Shown here: one piece after another, positions 1 through 8,567 of the stretch | Position numbering within the stretch: position 1 is the stretch's first letter | Layout of the letters: every line of letters starts with the position of its first letter | Assembly: GCF_014596565.1 (NCBI RefSeq) | Contig: NZ_NOIN01000001.1 | Location: forward strand, 62,001-126,000 | Length of the DNA stretch: 64,000 bases | Origin: Pseudomonas sp. PSB18 | Lineage (GTDB): Bacteria; Pseudomonadota; Gammaproteobacteria; Pseudomonadales; Pseudomonadaceae | Direction: 5' to 3' | Position numbers and translations under genes: made by a program | Notes under the pieces: model-generated | Databases searched by the model: none | The model's input: the letters and a program-made list of their open reading frames with translations, nothing else | What the model was told of the DNA's origin: nothing

Positions 1-996
1 ATCTGGGCCCAGGCCACCCAGCTCTGGGTGCTGTATGCCGGCGCCGTGTGCTCGGGTGTCGGCTGGGTGACCTTGGGGGCCACGGCCGTCAATACCCTGG
101 TCGCGCCGTGGTACGTCAAGGAAAGGCCCAAGGCCCTGGGCAAAGCCTACAACGGCGCCAGCATGGGCGGCGTGGTCTTTTCGCCCCTGTGGGTATGGCT
201 GATCGAGGGCTTTGGCTTTGCCACGGCGGCGCTGGTGATCAGCCTCGCGGCCGTGCTGATCATCGGCATTTTCGCCTTTCTGGTCTTCAACAAAACCCCA
301 AAGAGCCTGGGACAGCATCCTGACAACGCCGAGCAGCCGGAACCCGTGACACCCGCCAGCAGCGCCGTTCCATGGACGGTCGTGCAGACCCTCAAGGTGG
401 CCAATTTCCGCACGTTGACAGCCGGCATGGCCCTCGGACTGTTCGCCCAGATCGGTTTGATCGCCCACCTGTACTCGATCCTGGCGGGACGCATGGGAGC
501 CCACGACGCCTCACTTGCCATGGGCCTGGCCACCGCCAGCGCCATGGGCGGACGCTACATCGCCGCGCGCCTGATGATCCAAGGCATCGACCGCAGGCTG
601 CTGGCGTGCCTGGGCTATGCCATCCAACTGCTGGGCACCTTGATGCTCCTCGGCCTGGACCTGCACCCATCCGTGGCCTGGTTGGCAGTGGTGCTGATCG
701 GCTCGGGCATTGGCAACGCCACCTCCCTGCCGCCACTGATCGCACAGACCGAGTTCAGCCATGAACACACCGCCAGGGTCATCGCGCTGATGGTCGCGAT
801 CAGCCAAGCCACCTATGCCTTCGCCCCTGCGTTCTTCGGCCTGGTGCGCACCGCCTTCAGCCACCCGGATCAAGCCATCGTCGCCGTCGTGACAGCCGCC
901 GTCGTCGTGCAGATGTTCGCCATCCTGTCGTTCTACCGTGGGGTGTCCGTTCGTCCCTTCAAGATCAAACCAATCGAACACCGCCATCAACGTTGA
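1..996 (+). CDS. MFS transporter, 5' end cut by window edge
   Basis: Inner-membrane major facilitator superfamily permease; the substrate is not evident. The frame is open from base 1, so the GTG at 28 is internal and the true start lies outside the window. About 331 residues are visible, where a full MFS protein has about 400. The visible part begins in the second or third helix, has a charged cytoplasmic loop (VKERPKALG) and a polar central loop rich in Pro and Glu after residue 100, followed by six further hydrophobic segments, as expected for the C-terminal half. The last 32 bases overlap the convergent SDR gene on the other strand. The family call is solid from hydropathy and loop pattern; the substrate is unknown. 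Confidence 0.85.
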   Translation: MWAQATQLWVLYAGAVCSGVGWVTLGATAVNTLVAPWYVKERPKALGKAYNGASMGGVVFSPLWVWLIEGFGFATAALVISLAAVLIIGIFAFLVFNKTPKSLGQHPDNAEQPEPVTPASSAVPWTVVQTLKVANFRTLTAGMALGLFAQIGLIAHLYSILAGRMGAHDASLAMGLATASAMGGRYIAARLMIQGIDRRLLACLGYAIQLLGTLMLLGLDLHPSVAWLAVVLIGSGIGNATSLPPLIAQTEFSHEHTARVIALMVAISQATYAFAPAFFGLVRTAFSHPDQAIVAVVTAAVVVQMFAILSFYRGVSVRPFKIKPIEHRHQR

Positions 997-1705
997 GCAC
1001 GGCACCGTTCATGAACGTGTTGGTCATCAAGAACACAGTTGCAGCACCGGCTTCCTCCGCCGTACCAATGCGACGCAGCGGCAGGGCCTGCTCCAGGGAA
1101 GCCACGTAGGCATCACGGCCTTCGCCCAAGGCCTTGCTGAAGATCGGGGTGTCGATCGGGCCTGGCGACAGGGTGTTCACCCGAATCGGCGCCAACTCCA
1201 GGGCCAGGCCACGAGCCAGCGACTCCATGGCGGCCGATGCCGCCCCGATGACGGCAGTGCCATGGGCATTGGGTCGATCAGCGAGCGCACCCGAGATGAA
1301 GGTGATCGATCCCGCCTTGGACAACCTGTCACCCAGGATACGGATCGCGTTGATGGACGCCCAGATACGCTCATCGAACGCCCGGCGCAGATGATCGACG
1401 TCAGCGGTCAGGATGCTTCCGGTGACGAATGTACCGGCGAGCAGCACCAGGTGATCCACCACCGGAATATCCGCCAGGGCCGCTTCGATCGCCTCACGGC
1501 GGGTCACGTCGGCCGCGCGCCAGCCGTCCAGGCCATGTTCTTTCGCCGCCTGCTCGGCACGTTCCGCATTCGAGCCGATGACCACGACCTTGGCGCCGGC
1601 GGCCTTCGCTTGTATTGCGGCTGCCAGGCCGATGCCCGACGTGCCGCCGAAGATAACAACGGTACGGCCGGTGAGATTGGATGCAAGTGTTGGGGTGATG
1701 GTCAT
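965..1705 (-). CDS. SDR family oxidoreductase
   Basis: Short-chain dehydrogenase/reductase of 246 residues, cytoplasmic, NAD(P)-dependent. The N-terminal dinucleotide motif is GGTSGIG (about residues 20-26). The usual NNAG is replaced by LLAG near residue 90, and the Tyr-x3-Lys active site is not obvious: the corresponding region reads GTAVIGAASAAMESL. It may therefore be an atypical or catalytically altered SDR. The C-terminal VDGG motif is present. ATG at 1705 was chosen because GGAG lies just upstream; the frame stays open further but runs into the divergent LysR gene. Its 3' end overlaps the end of the MFS gene by 32 bp. The divergent LysR regulator next door is the likely controller. Confidence 0.85.
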   Translation of the reverse strand: MTITPTLASNLTGRTVVIFGGTSGIGLAAAIQAKAAGAKVVVIGSNAERAEQAAKEHGLDGWRAADVTRREAIEAALADIPVVDHLVLLAGTFVTGSILTADVDHLRRAFDERIWASINAIRILGDRLSKAGSITFISGALADRPNAHGTAVIGAASAAMESLARGLALELAPIRVNTLSPGPIDTPIFSKALGEGRDAYVASLEQALPLRRIGTAEEAGAATVFLMTNTFMNGAVLNVDGGVRLV

Positions 1706-1804
1706 GTCGAGGCTCCAGTGAACGCCAGGATGGCGTGGGATGGAGTAAGCGTAAGGCTGTGAACACGGATTGATAATCAGGGCATAAGTCGCTTTACTAG
1801 TGCC

Positions 1805-2764
1805 ATGAAGGCACAAATTGGTCTCGACCGTCTTACCGGGCTTATCGCATTCGCGCGAGCCGCTTCCCTGGGCAGCTATACCGCAGCGGCGCGGGCGCTC
1901 TCGGTATCCCCCTCCGCCGTCAGCAAGAGCGTGCAGCGGCTTGAGGAACATTTTGGGCTGATGCTATTCACCAGGACCACGCGCTCCCTGACCCTCACCC
2001 CTGAAGGGCGGGATCTTTACGAACGGGCGTTGCGAATCCTGCGAGAGGTCGAAGAAATCGATCAAGCCGCCGTCGCCTCCCGCGCCGAGCCTGCTGGCGT
2101 CTTGAAAGTCACGGCTCCGCTCCCCATCGGCGTGAACATCCTGGCGCCGGCCTTGCCCAGGTTCCGCGAGCAATATCCCAGACTGGCCATCGACCTGCGA
2201 CTTGGCGATCAGTATTCCGACATCATCGAACAAGGGATCGACGTCGCCATTCGCGTGGGAAACCTCACCGACTCACGCCTGGTTTCCCGCCCCTTGGGCC
2301 CTCATCGAATCGGCGCGTTTGCGTCGCCCCGGTACCTTCAACGCAAAGGCATGCCGGTGATCGCCGAAGATCTCGCGGAACATGAGTGCGTGAACTTTCG
2401 CTACCAGAGCACCGGGCAGAGTCTACGCTGGCCCTATCAGGCGGGCGACAAACAACTCGAGTGGAGTCCCGACGTCGCGTTCACCGTGGATGTCAGCGAC
2501 GCGGTAGCGGCCATCATGGCGGCGGGAGGAGGCATCGGTATCACCCCGCACTACGTGGCTGCGCCCTATGTCCGCCGCGGAGAACTGATTCCAGTCCTCC
2601 CCCAGTTCACCGCGGAGCGCTTCTCCATCACCGCCTTGTGGCCGGAAAGCCGCCGTGGGAGCCCCAACGTAAAAGCCTTCATCGCCTTTCTGCTTGAACT
2701 GTTTCCCGCAACGCCGGCCTGGGATGAGGCGGTGAATGAAGCGGCCGCAGCGAGACAGGGCTGA
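1805..2764 (+). CDS. LysR family transcriptional regulator
   Basis: 319 residues, the usual LysR length. The N-terminal winged helix-turn-helix covers about residues 8-65, with the typical ARALSVSPSAVSKSVQRLEE recognition region, followed by the LTPEGRDLYERA linker. A periplasmic-binding-protein-like effector domain spans about 95-300. It belongs to the LysR group that contains DsdC/AaeR-like regulators of neighbouring oxidoreductases. It lies divergent from the SDR gene ending at 965, with a 99-bp spacer, so it probably controls that gene and itself. The effector cannot be deduced. Confidence 0.9.
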   Translation: MKAQIGLDRLTGLIAFARAASLGSYTAAARALSVSPSAVSKSVQRLEEHFGLMLFTRTTRSLTLTPEGRDLYERALRILREVEEIDQAAVASRAEPAGVLKVTAPLPIGVNILAPALPRFREQYPRLAIDLRLGDQYSDIIEQGIDVAIRVGNLTDSRLVSRPLGPHRIGAFASPRYLQRKGMPVIAEDLAEHECVNFRYQSTGQSLRWPYQAGDKQLEWSPDVAFTVDVSDAVAAIMAAGGGIGITPHYVAAPYVRRGELIPVLPQFTAERFSITALWPESRRGSPNVKAFIAFLLELFPATPAWDEAVNEAAAARQG

Positions 2765-2819
2765 TCGGTCGGTGAACAACCAACCCCACCGATCCCGCTA
2801 GCCCCTTGAGAGGCCTGTA

Positions 2820-3476
2820 TCACCCCAGGCGCATCGACACCTCAATGTCATCCGCGAAAGGCACGGAGAGGTAGCCATTCTGCGGCGAACGCACGTAAGC
2901 CAGGTACTCAGGGCAGTAATTGGTGTTGTCCGCCACTACCAGGGCGCCCGGCCGCAGGTGTTTTTCAACCAGGCCAAGCACGTCGCCATACAACGCCTTG
3001 GCGCCATCGAGCAGGAGCAGGTCAATCGCTTCCGGGAGATCGCTGGCCAGGGTAACCAGTGCGTCGCCTTCGCGAATGTCCACCAGGTCGTCGACCCCAC
3101 CTTCAACGAAGTGACGACGCGCCAGGGCGATCTTCGAAGGCTCGAATTCGCTGCCGATCAGCACGCCGCCGCCGTTATCCCGCAACGCAGCCGCCAGGTG
3201 CAGGGTAGACAAGCCGAACGAAGTGCCGAACTCGACGATGGCCCTGGCCTTCGCACTGCGTGCAAGCATGTACAGCAGCTTGCCGGTGTCGCGGGAGACC
3301 GGCAGCCACAAGTCCTTGAGCATCCCGTACAGTTCCAGGTATTCGGTCTTGCTGCGCATCAGCCGCTCGCGCTCTTCACTCGGCACAGTGCTCAGCACCG
3401 GACTGGTGGCCGCGCTGGCCTGGGTGTAGAGACGTTCGATCAGGGTCGCCAGAGGTTCAGTGGTCAAAGTAGTCAT
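2820..3476 (-). CDS. class I SAM-dependent O-methyltransferase
   Basis: 218 residues, resembling the caffeoyl-CoA/catechol O-methyltransferase group (COG4122), cytoplasmic. The SAM-binding signature IVEFGTSFGLSTLHLAAAL lies near residues 80-98, the acidic IGSEFEP strand follows, and the metal-associated DLLLLDGAKALY segment is near residue 150. VVADNTNY fits the family's metal/substrate region. A GGAAAG ribosome site sits in front of the ATG at 3476. It is divergent from a TetR gene, with a repeated GATGCGA operator in between, so repression by that TetR with induction by a small aromatic or similar ligand is a reasonable inference. The methyl acceptor is unknown. Confidence 0.88.
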   Translation of the reverse strand: MTTLTTEPLATLIERLYTQASAATSPVLSTVPSEERERLMRSKTEYLELYGMLKDLWLPVSRDTGKLLYMLARSAKARAIVEFGTSFGLSTLHLAAALRDNGGGVLIGSEFEPSKIALARRHFVEGGVDDLVDIREGDALVTLASDLPEAIDLLLLDGAKALYGDVLGLVEKHLRPGALVVADNTNYCPEYLAYVRSPQNGYLSVPFADDIEVSMRLG

Positions 3477-3503
3477 GATTGCTTTCCATCGATAGGGGAC
3501 TAA

Positions 3504-3537
3504 GATGCGACTGATTCATCGCATTTAAATGATGCGA
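3504..3537. promoter_or_regulatory. Inverted-repeat operator between methyltransferase and TetR genes
   Basis: GATGCGA at 3504-3510 faces TCGCATT at 3519-3525, and a third half-site GATGCGA follows at 3531-3537. The repeat lies in the divergent spacer between the methyltransferase and TetR starts, the standard place for an autoregulatory TetR operator. The third half-site favours the downstream TetR start at 3589 over the ATG at 3529, which would put the operator inside the coding sequence. Confidence 0.5.
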
Positions 3538-3588
3538 GTGATTCGCCCCATTCGCTATTCGCGTTTCCCCACGACGCCCGAGCCGCCC

Positions 3589-4233
3589 ATGACCCAACGC
3601 CAGACCGCCCGTATTTCCTCACGCAAGCAGCCGCAGCAGGCGCGCTCCACCGAGCTGGTGGCAGCCATTCTCGAGGCTGCTGTTCAGGTTTTGGCCAAGG
3701 AAGGCGCCGCTCGCTTCACCACCGCCCGCGTCGCGGAAAAGGCCGGCGTGAGTATCGGCTCGCTGTACCAGTATTTTCCCAACAAGGTTGCGATCCTGTT
3801 CCGGCTGCAAAGCGATGAATGGCAGCAGACCACCCAAATGCTGTGCCGGATTCTGGAAAACCTGGAGGAGCCGCCCCTGGATCGCCTGCGCAACCTGGTG
3901 CATGCGTTCATTCGTTCCGAGTGCGAGGAAGCGCCGATGCGTGGCGCGCTGAACGACGCCGCGCCGCTCTATCGCGACGCGCCGCAGGCCCAGGAAGTGC
4001 GTGCGACAGGCAAGCGGATCTTCGCCGATTTCATGTTCGAGTTGCTCCCCGGCGTCAATGAGTCCAGCCGTTCGGCGGCCTGCGATCTGATCCTGACCAC
4101 GCTGAGTTCCGTGGGCAAGGATTTTTCAGGAAGCCCACGGACCGACGCGCAAATCGCGGCATACGCCGATGCCATGGCGGACATGTTCAGTGCGTATGTT
4201 GTAGCGCTCGATCAGCAAAAGTCTCCTCGGTAA
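3589..4233 (+). CDS. TetR/AcrR family transcriptional regulator
   Basis: 214 residues from the ATG at 3589. The N-terminal TetR helix-turn-helix covers about residues 20-65 and contains FTTARVAEKAGVSIGSLYQYFPNK, with the classic YxYFxxK ending. The ligand domain follows. In-frame ATGs at 3529 and 3532 exist, but they would overlap the GATGCGA repeat and add an atypical leader, so they were rejected. It is divergent from the O-methyltransferase, which it probably represses together with itself. Confidence 0.88.
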   Translation: MTQRQTARISSRKQPQQARSTELVAAILEAAVQVLAKEGAARFTTARVAEKAGVSIGSLYQYFPNKVAILFRLQSDEWQQTTQMLCRILENLEEPPLDRLRNLVHAFIRSECEEAPMRGALNDAAPLYRDAPQAQEVRATGKRIFADFMFELLPGVNESSRSAACDLILTTLSSVGKDFSGSPRTDAQIAAYADAMADMFSAYVVALDQQKSPR

Positions 4234-4421
4234 TCGGGTCCGATAGAGCTGTTTCCGGATGGCCGCTCATCCAACGCACATCCCTTCCAAAGACCCACTC
4301 GTTACATAGCGTACAATGATGTTTTGGGTGCGGCATTCCACCGCTTCGCCAACATTCGCCTGCTCCAGGTAAAAGTCCGATGTGTGCGGCGTCAGGTCGT
4401 CGCTTTATCAAGAGAAGCCCC

Positions 4422-7400
4422 ATGACAACGCCATCACCATTGAGTAAAACCGCCTCCCACCTTGAATTTGGCGTCGTCGGGATTGGCGCGTCCGCGGGCG
4501 GTTTGCAGGCAATCAAGCTGTTTTTCGAGAACATGCCACAGGAAACCGGCATGGCCTTCGTGATTGTCCTGCACCTGTCGCCTGACCATCAAAGCATTGC
4601 CGACCAGATCATTCAGCAATCGACCAAGATGCCGGTTGTGCAGGTCACGCAGACCGTGCCCATTGAAAAGAACCACGTCTATGTCATTTCGCCAGCGCAG
4701 CAGCTGACGATGAACGATGGCTACCTGAACGTCAGTCCCGCCGTTTCCACCCTCGATCGCCACTGTGCCATTGATCTGTTTTTTCGCGACCTCGCCAATG
4801 TTCACCGTGAACGGGCCTTTTGCGTGGTGTTGTCGGGCAGCGGCTCGGACGGTGCCGTGGGGCTGTCGCGCATCAAGGAACAGGGCGGCGTTACCCTGGC
4901 GCAATCGCCGGAAGACGCCGAGTTCGACGGCATGCCCCGCGCCGCCATCGAAACACGCATGGTCGACCTGGTCCTGCCGGTGGTGGACATGCCGCAGAAA
5001 ATCCTCGAACTGTGGCGTAACTCCCAAGCGATCACCCTTCCCAGCGCCATTGATCCTGGGCTGGAAAATATCGCCGAACAGGAAGCCGTCGCCGCCGAGC
5101 ACTATCTGCACGAGATCCTGGCCTACCTGCGCACCAGCACCGGTCACGACTTCAAGCACTACAAGCGCGCCACGGTGCTGCGTAGGATCGAACGGCGGAT
5201 GCAAGTCACCACCCAGGCCGATCTGGCGACCTACTCCCAGTACCTGCAAGGCAATCCAGAGGAGCCGAAGGCGCTGTTGGGGGACATGCTGATCGGCGTC
5301 ACCAACTTTTTCCGCGACCGCGAGGCTTTCGAAGCGCTGGAGCGCGACGTGATACCGCAGCTGGTCGCCAGCTTGACGCCGTCGCGACCGGAACATGAAG
5401 AACTGCGCATCTGGTCGGCGGGTTGTTCCACCGGGGAAGAGGTCTACAGCCTGGCGATGCTGCTCGACGACCAGTTGCAGATCAAAGGCAGCAAAGCCAA
5501 GTTGCAACTGTTTGCCACGGACATCGACGAGCGCGCAATCAGCCTCGGTCGGGCCGGTCGTTACCCCCAGGCCATCGTCACCGATGTGCCGCCGACCCGA
5601 TTGCGCCAGTATTTCGTGAAGGAAGATGATCACTATCGAATTCGCAAGGAACTCCGAGAGAAGGTGTTGTTTGCCAAGCACAGCCTGCTGGCCGATCCGC
5701 CCTTCTCGCAGATCGACCTGATCGTCTGCCGTAACCTGCTGATCTATCTGGATCGGGAAGTGCAACGCGAAATCCTGCAGATGTTCCATTTCGCGCTTCG
5801 CCCCGGTGGCTTCCTGTTTCTCGGCACCTCCGAGAGCGCCGATGCCTGCCATGAGCTGTTCAGTCCGGTGGACAAGCGCAACCGGATCTTCCGGGCCAAG
5901 AACACAAGCCCCAACAGCCGGCGCGTTCCCACCATGCCCCGGGGTGGCTACACCCGCAGCACCGGCCACTCGCTTCCCGAACTGAAGAATCACGTGCAAC
6001 CCAAGTTGTCGTTCGCCGACATCCACCGACGCGCTATCGAACGCGCGGCACCGCCGAGCATGATCGTCGACACCAACGCCGACATCCTGCACATGAGTGA
6101 AGGCGCCGGGCGCTTCCTGCGGCACGTCGGCGGCGAGTTGTCGCGCAACCTGCTGACATTGATCATGCCGGAGCTGCGCCTGGAAATTCGCACCGCCTTG
6201 TTCCAGGTGCAACAGAGTGGCCTGGCGGTCAAGTCGCGGGACGTATCGATCAAGTATGAAGACCGGCATCTACGGATCGACATGATCGTCCAACCCTATC
6301 GGGACGAGCAGTCGGACAGCGACTACCTGCTGGTGATCTTCGAGGAAAGCGACATCGACTCGGCAGAAGCGGCCATGGCCCAGGTGCAAACCGAAAGCCA
6401 GGTCCTGTCCAATCTCGAACGCGAACTGCAACGCACCAAGCTGCACCTGCAGGATACGATCGAGCAGTCGGAGGTCTCCAACGAGGAGCTGAAGGCTTCC
6501 AACGAGGAAATGCAGGCCATCAACGAAGAGCTGCGCTCGGCCACCGAAGAGCTGGAAACCAGCAAGGAAGAATTGCAGTCGATCAACGAGGAATTGCTGA
6601 CGGTCAATTTCGAGCTCAAGACCAAGGTGGAAGAAACCGACAAGGTCAACGACTACCTGACCAACCTGATCGCATCGACCGACATCGCCACGGTGTTTGT
6701 CGACCGCAGCATGCGCATCCGCTGGTTCACGCCACGGGCCACGGAGATTTTCAACATGCTGCCGGTGGACACCGGTCGTTCACTGCTCGATATCACCCAT
6801 CGCCTGGACTACACCGACCTGGCCGACGATGCGGCGCAAGTGTTCGAGACGCTGAACATGATCGAACGTGAAGTCAGCAGCATCAGCGACAAGCGTTGGT
6901 ACATCGCCCGGCTGCTGCCGTATCGCTCCAGCGAAGACCATATCGATGGCACGGTGCTGACCTTCATCGACATCACTACCCGCCGCGCCGCCGAAGAGGA
7001 ACTGCGCCTGGGCGAAGAGCGCATGCGACTGGTGGCGGAAAGCACCCATGACTACGCAATCATCATCCTCGACGAAGAAGGCGTGATCACCCACTGGAAC
7101 AAGGGTGCCGAGCTGATTTTTGGCTATACCAAGGCGGAGGCCGAGGGCGCCTCCTACGAGTTCATTTTCTCCGAAGAGGATCGCGCCAACGGTGCGCCGC
7201 AAGCTGAGCTGAAGACTGCCCGTACCCACGGTCGCGCCGAAGATGAACGCTGGCACTTGCGCAAGGACGGCAGCCTTTTCTATTGCAGTGGCGAGGTCAC
7301 CCTGCTCAGCGGCGATCACCTGCAAGGCTACGTGAAAATCGCCCGCGACCTGACCGGGCACCAGCAGGAACACGAAAAACAGAGCCAGGAACTGAAACAG

Positions 7401-8522
7401 TCCCGCAATACCATTTCCCTGAAGGACGAATTCTTTGCGGTCATGTCCCATGAGCTCAAGCATCCGCTGAACCTGATCCAGCTCAACGCCGAAATGCTGC
7501 GTCGCTTGCCGATCACCCGCACCTCCAGTTCTGCGGCCAAAGCCGTGGAGACCATCCGCGATGCGGTCAACAGCCAGGCCCGTATCATCGATGACCTGCT
7601 GGACGTTGCCCGTGTACGCACCGGAAAACTCAAACTGCAACCGTCGCGAATCGACTTGATCGATGTTCTTCGCGATATCTACACCGTGGTGATCAACGAA
7701 CAACACCAGACCCAGATCGATCTGCAATTGCCAGATGAACCGCTGGTCGTTTATGCCGATCCGATCCGGGTCGACCAGATCATCTGGAACCTGGTCAATA
7801 ACGCGCTGAAATTCACCCCACCCACGGGGCACATCCAACTGATCGCCCGTCGTCAGGATCAAATGGCGCGGATCGATATCAAGGACACCGGCATCGGTAT
7901 TGCCGTGGAAAACCTCGAACACGTCTTTGACATGTTCGGCCAGGCGGAAAAACAGCAGGTGCATCATCAGCGCGAAGGCCTGGGCATTGGGCTGTCCCTG
8001 GTACGACAGCTGACCGAGGCACAGCATGGCACCGTCCAGGTGACCTCCGCAGGACTGGGCGCCGGCTGCACCTTCAGCGTCTGCCTGCCCCTGGCCGCCC
8101 CACAGAGCGAAACAGCCCCGGTAGCGACCATCGAATCAGCGTCAGGCAAGCTCGATGGCTTGAAGATCCTGTTGGTGGATGATTCGCCGGAAGTGCTGGA
8201 AACCATGAAGATGCTGCTGGAAATGGAAGACGCCCAGGTATTGGCCTTTGACCAGCCGCTGGAGGCGCTGAAAGCGGCAGAATCCCAGCGTTTCGACCTG
8301 ATCATCTCCGACCTGGGCATGCCGATCATGAACGGCCATGAACTGATCAGTGCGCTGCGCCAGCTACCGCTGGCGAAAAACGTACCGGCCATCGCCCTCA
8401 CCGGCTACGGCACCCATGGCGATGTTCAGAAATCCCACGCGGCAGGGTTTGACCAGCACCTGGGCAAGCCGGTGTCCTATGACGCCCTGATCGACACCAT
8501 CGAGACGTTGCGGCGTTCATGA
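4422..8522 (+). CDS. CheB/CheR/PAS/histidine kinase/receiver fusion protein
   Basis: A 1366-residue cytoplasmic signalling protein. In order: a CheB-type methylesterase domain (GASAGG at 22-27 with Ser24, His51 in LHLSPDH, Asp143 in SGSGSDG); a CheR methyltransferase (N-terminal helices about 225-300, SAM loop AGCSTGEEVYS at 333-343); a PAS-like segment at 540-640; a long Glu-rich coiled coil at 645-745; PAS domains at about 745-855 and 865-980; a HisKA domain with phospho-acceptor His1010 (SHELKHP); an HATPase domain (N box near 1124-1127, DTGIGI 1155-1160, GLGIGL 1186-1191); and a receiver with Asp1297 and Lys1349. The catalytic residues of every module appear intact. ATG 4422 is preferred to 4380, the latter giving an unconserved-looking leader. 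There are no transmembrane segments and no chemotaxis genes nearby. The signal and the partner regulator are unknown. Confidence 0.95.
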   Translation: MTTPSPLSKTASHLEFGVVGIGASAGGLQAIKLFFENMPQETGMAFVIVLHLSPDHQSIADQIIQQSTKMPVVQVTQTVPIEKNHVYVISPAQQLTMNDGYLNVSPAVSTLDRHCAIDLFFRDLANVHRERAFCVVLSGSGSDGAVGLSRIKEQGGVTLAQSPEDAEFDGMPRAAIETRMVDLVLPVVDMPQKILELWRNSQAITLPSAIDPGLENIAEQEAVAAEHYLHEILAYLRTSTGHDFKHYKRATVLRRIERRMQVTTQADLATYSQYLQGNPEEPKALLGDMLIGVTNFFRDREAFEALERDVIPQLVASLTPSRPEHEELRIWSAGCSTGEEVYSLAMLLDDQLQIKGSKAKLQLFATDIDERAISLGRAGRYPQAIVTDVPPTRLRQYFVKEDDHYRIRKELREKVLFAKHSLLADPPFSQIDLIVCRNLLIYLDREVQREILQMFHFALRPGGFLFLGTSESADACHELFSPVDKRNRIFRAKNTSPNSRRVPTMPRGGYTRSTGHSLPELKNHVQPKLSFADIHRRAIERAAPPSMIVDTNADILHMSEGAGRFLRHVGGELSRNLLTLIMPELRLEIRTALFQVQQSGLAVKSRDVSIKYEDRHLRIDMIVQPYRDEQSDSDYLLVIFEESDIDSAEAAMAQVQTESQVLSNLERELQRTKLHLQDTIEQSEVSNEELKASNEEMQAINEELRSATEELETSKEELQSINEELLTVNFELKTKVEETDKVNDYLTNLIASTDIATVFVDRSMRIRWFTPRATEIFNMLPVDTGRSLLDITHRLDYTDLADDAAQVFETLNMIEREVSSISDKRWYIARLLPYRSSEDHIDGTVLTFIDITTRRAAEEELRLGEERMRLVAESTHDYAIIILDEEGVITHWNKGAELIFGYTKAEAEGASYEFIFSEEDRANGAPQAELKTARTHGRAEDERWHLRKDGSLFYCSGEVTLLSGDHLQGYVKIARDLTGHQQEHEKQSQELKQSRNTISLKDEFFAVMSHELKHPLNLIQLNAEMLRRLPITRTSSSAAKAVETIRDAVNSQARIIDDLLDVARVRTGKLKLQPSRIDLIDVLRDIYTVVINEQHQTQIDLQLPDEPLVVYADPIRVDQIIWNLVNNALKFTPPTGHIQLIARRQDQMARIDIKDTGIGIAVENLEHVFDMFGQAEKQQVHHQREGLGIGLSLVRQLTEAQHGTVQVTSAGLGAGCTFSVCLPLAAPQSETAPVATIESASGKLDGLKILLVDDSPEVLETMKMLLEMEDAQVLAFDQPLEALKAAESQRFDLIISDLGMPIMNGHELISALRQLPLAKNVPAIALTGYGTHGDVQKSHAAGFDQHLGKPVSYDALIDTIETLRRS

Positions 8523-8567
8523 TTTGACTATGTCCCCACCGATGCAGCCGGAGCCCGCACACACCGG

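Noticed and set aside
4434..6269. 611-codon open frame antisense to the CheB/CheR fusion gene
   Set aside because: It is a shadow of the GC-rich coding strand: no domain, and the sense protein has all catalytic motifs.
6780..8027. 415-codon frame antisense to the kinase half of the same gene
   Set aside because: No recognisable protein features; sense strand explains the sequence.
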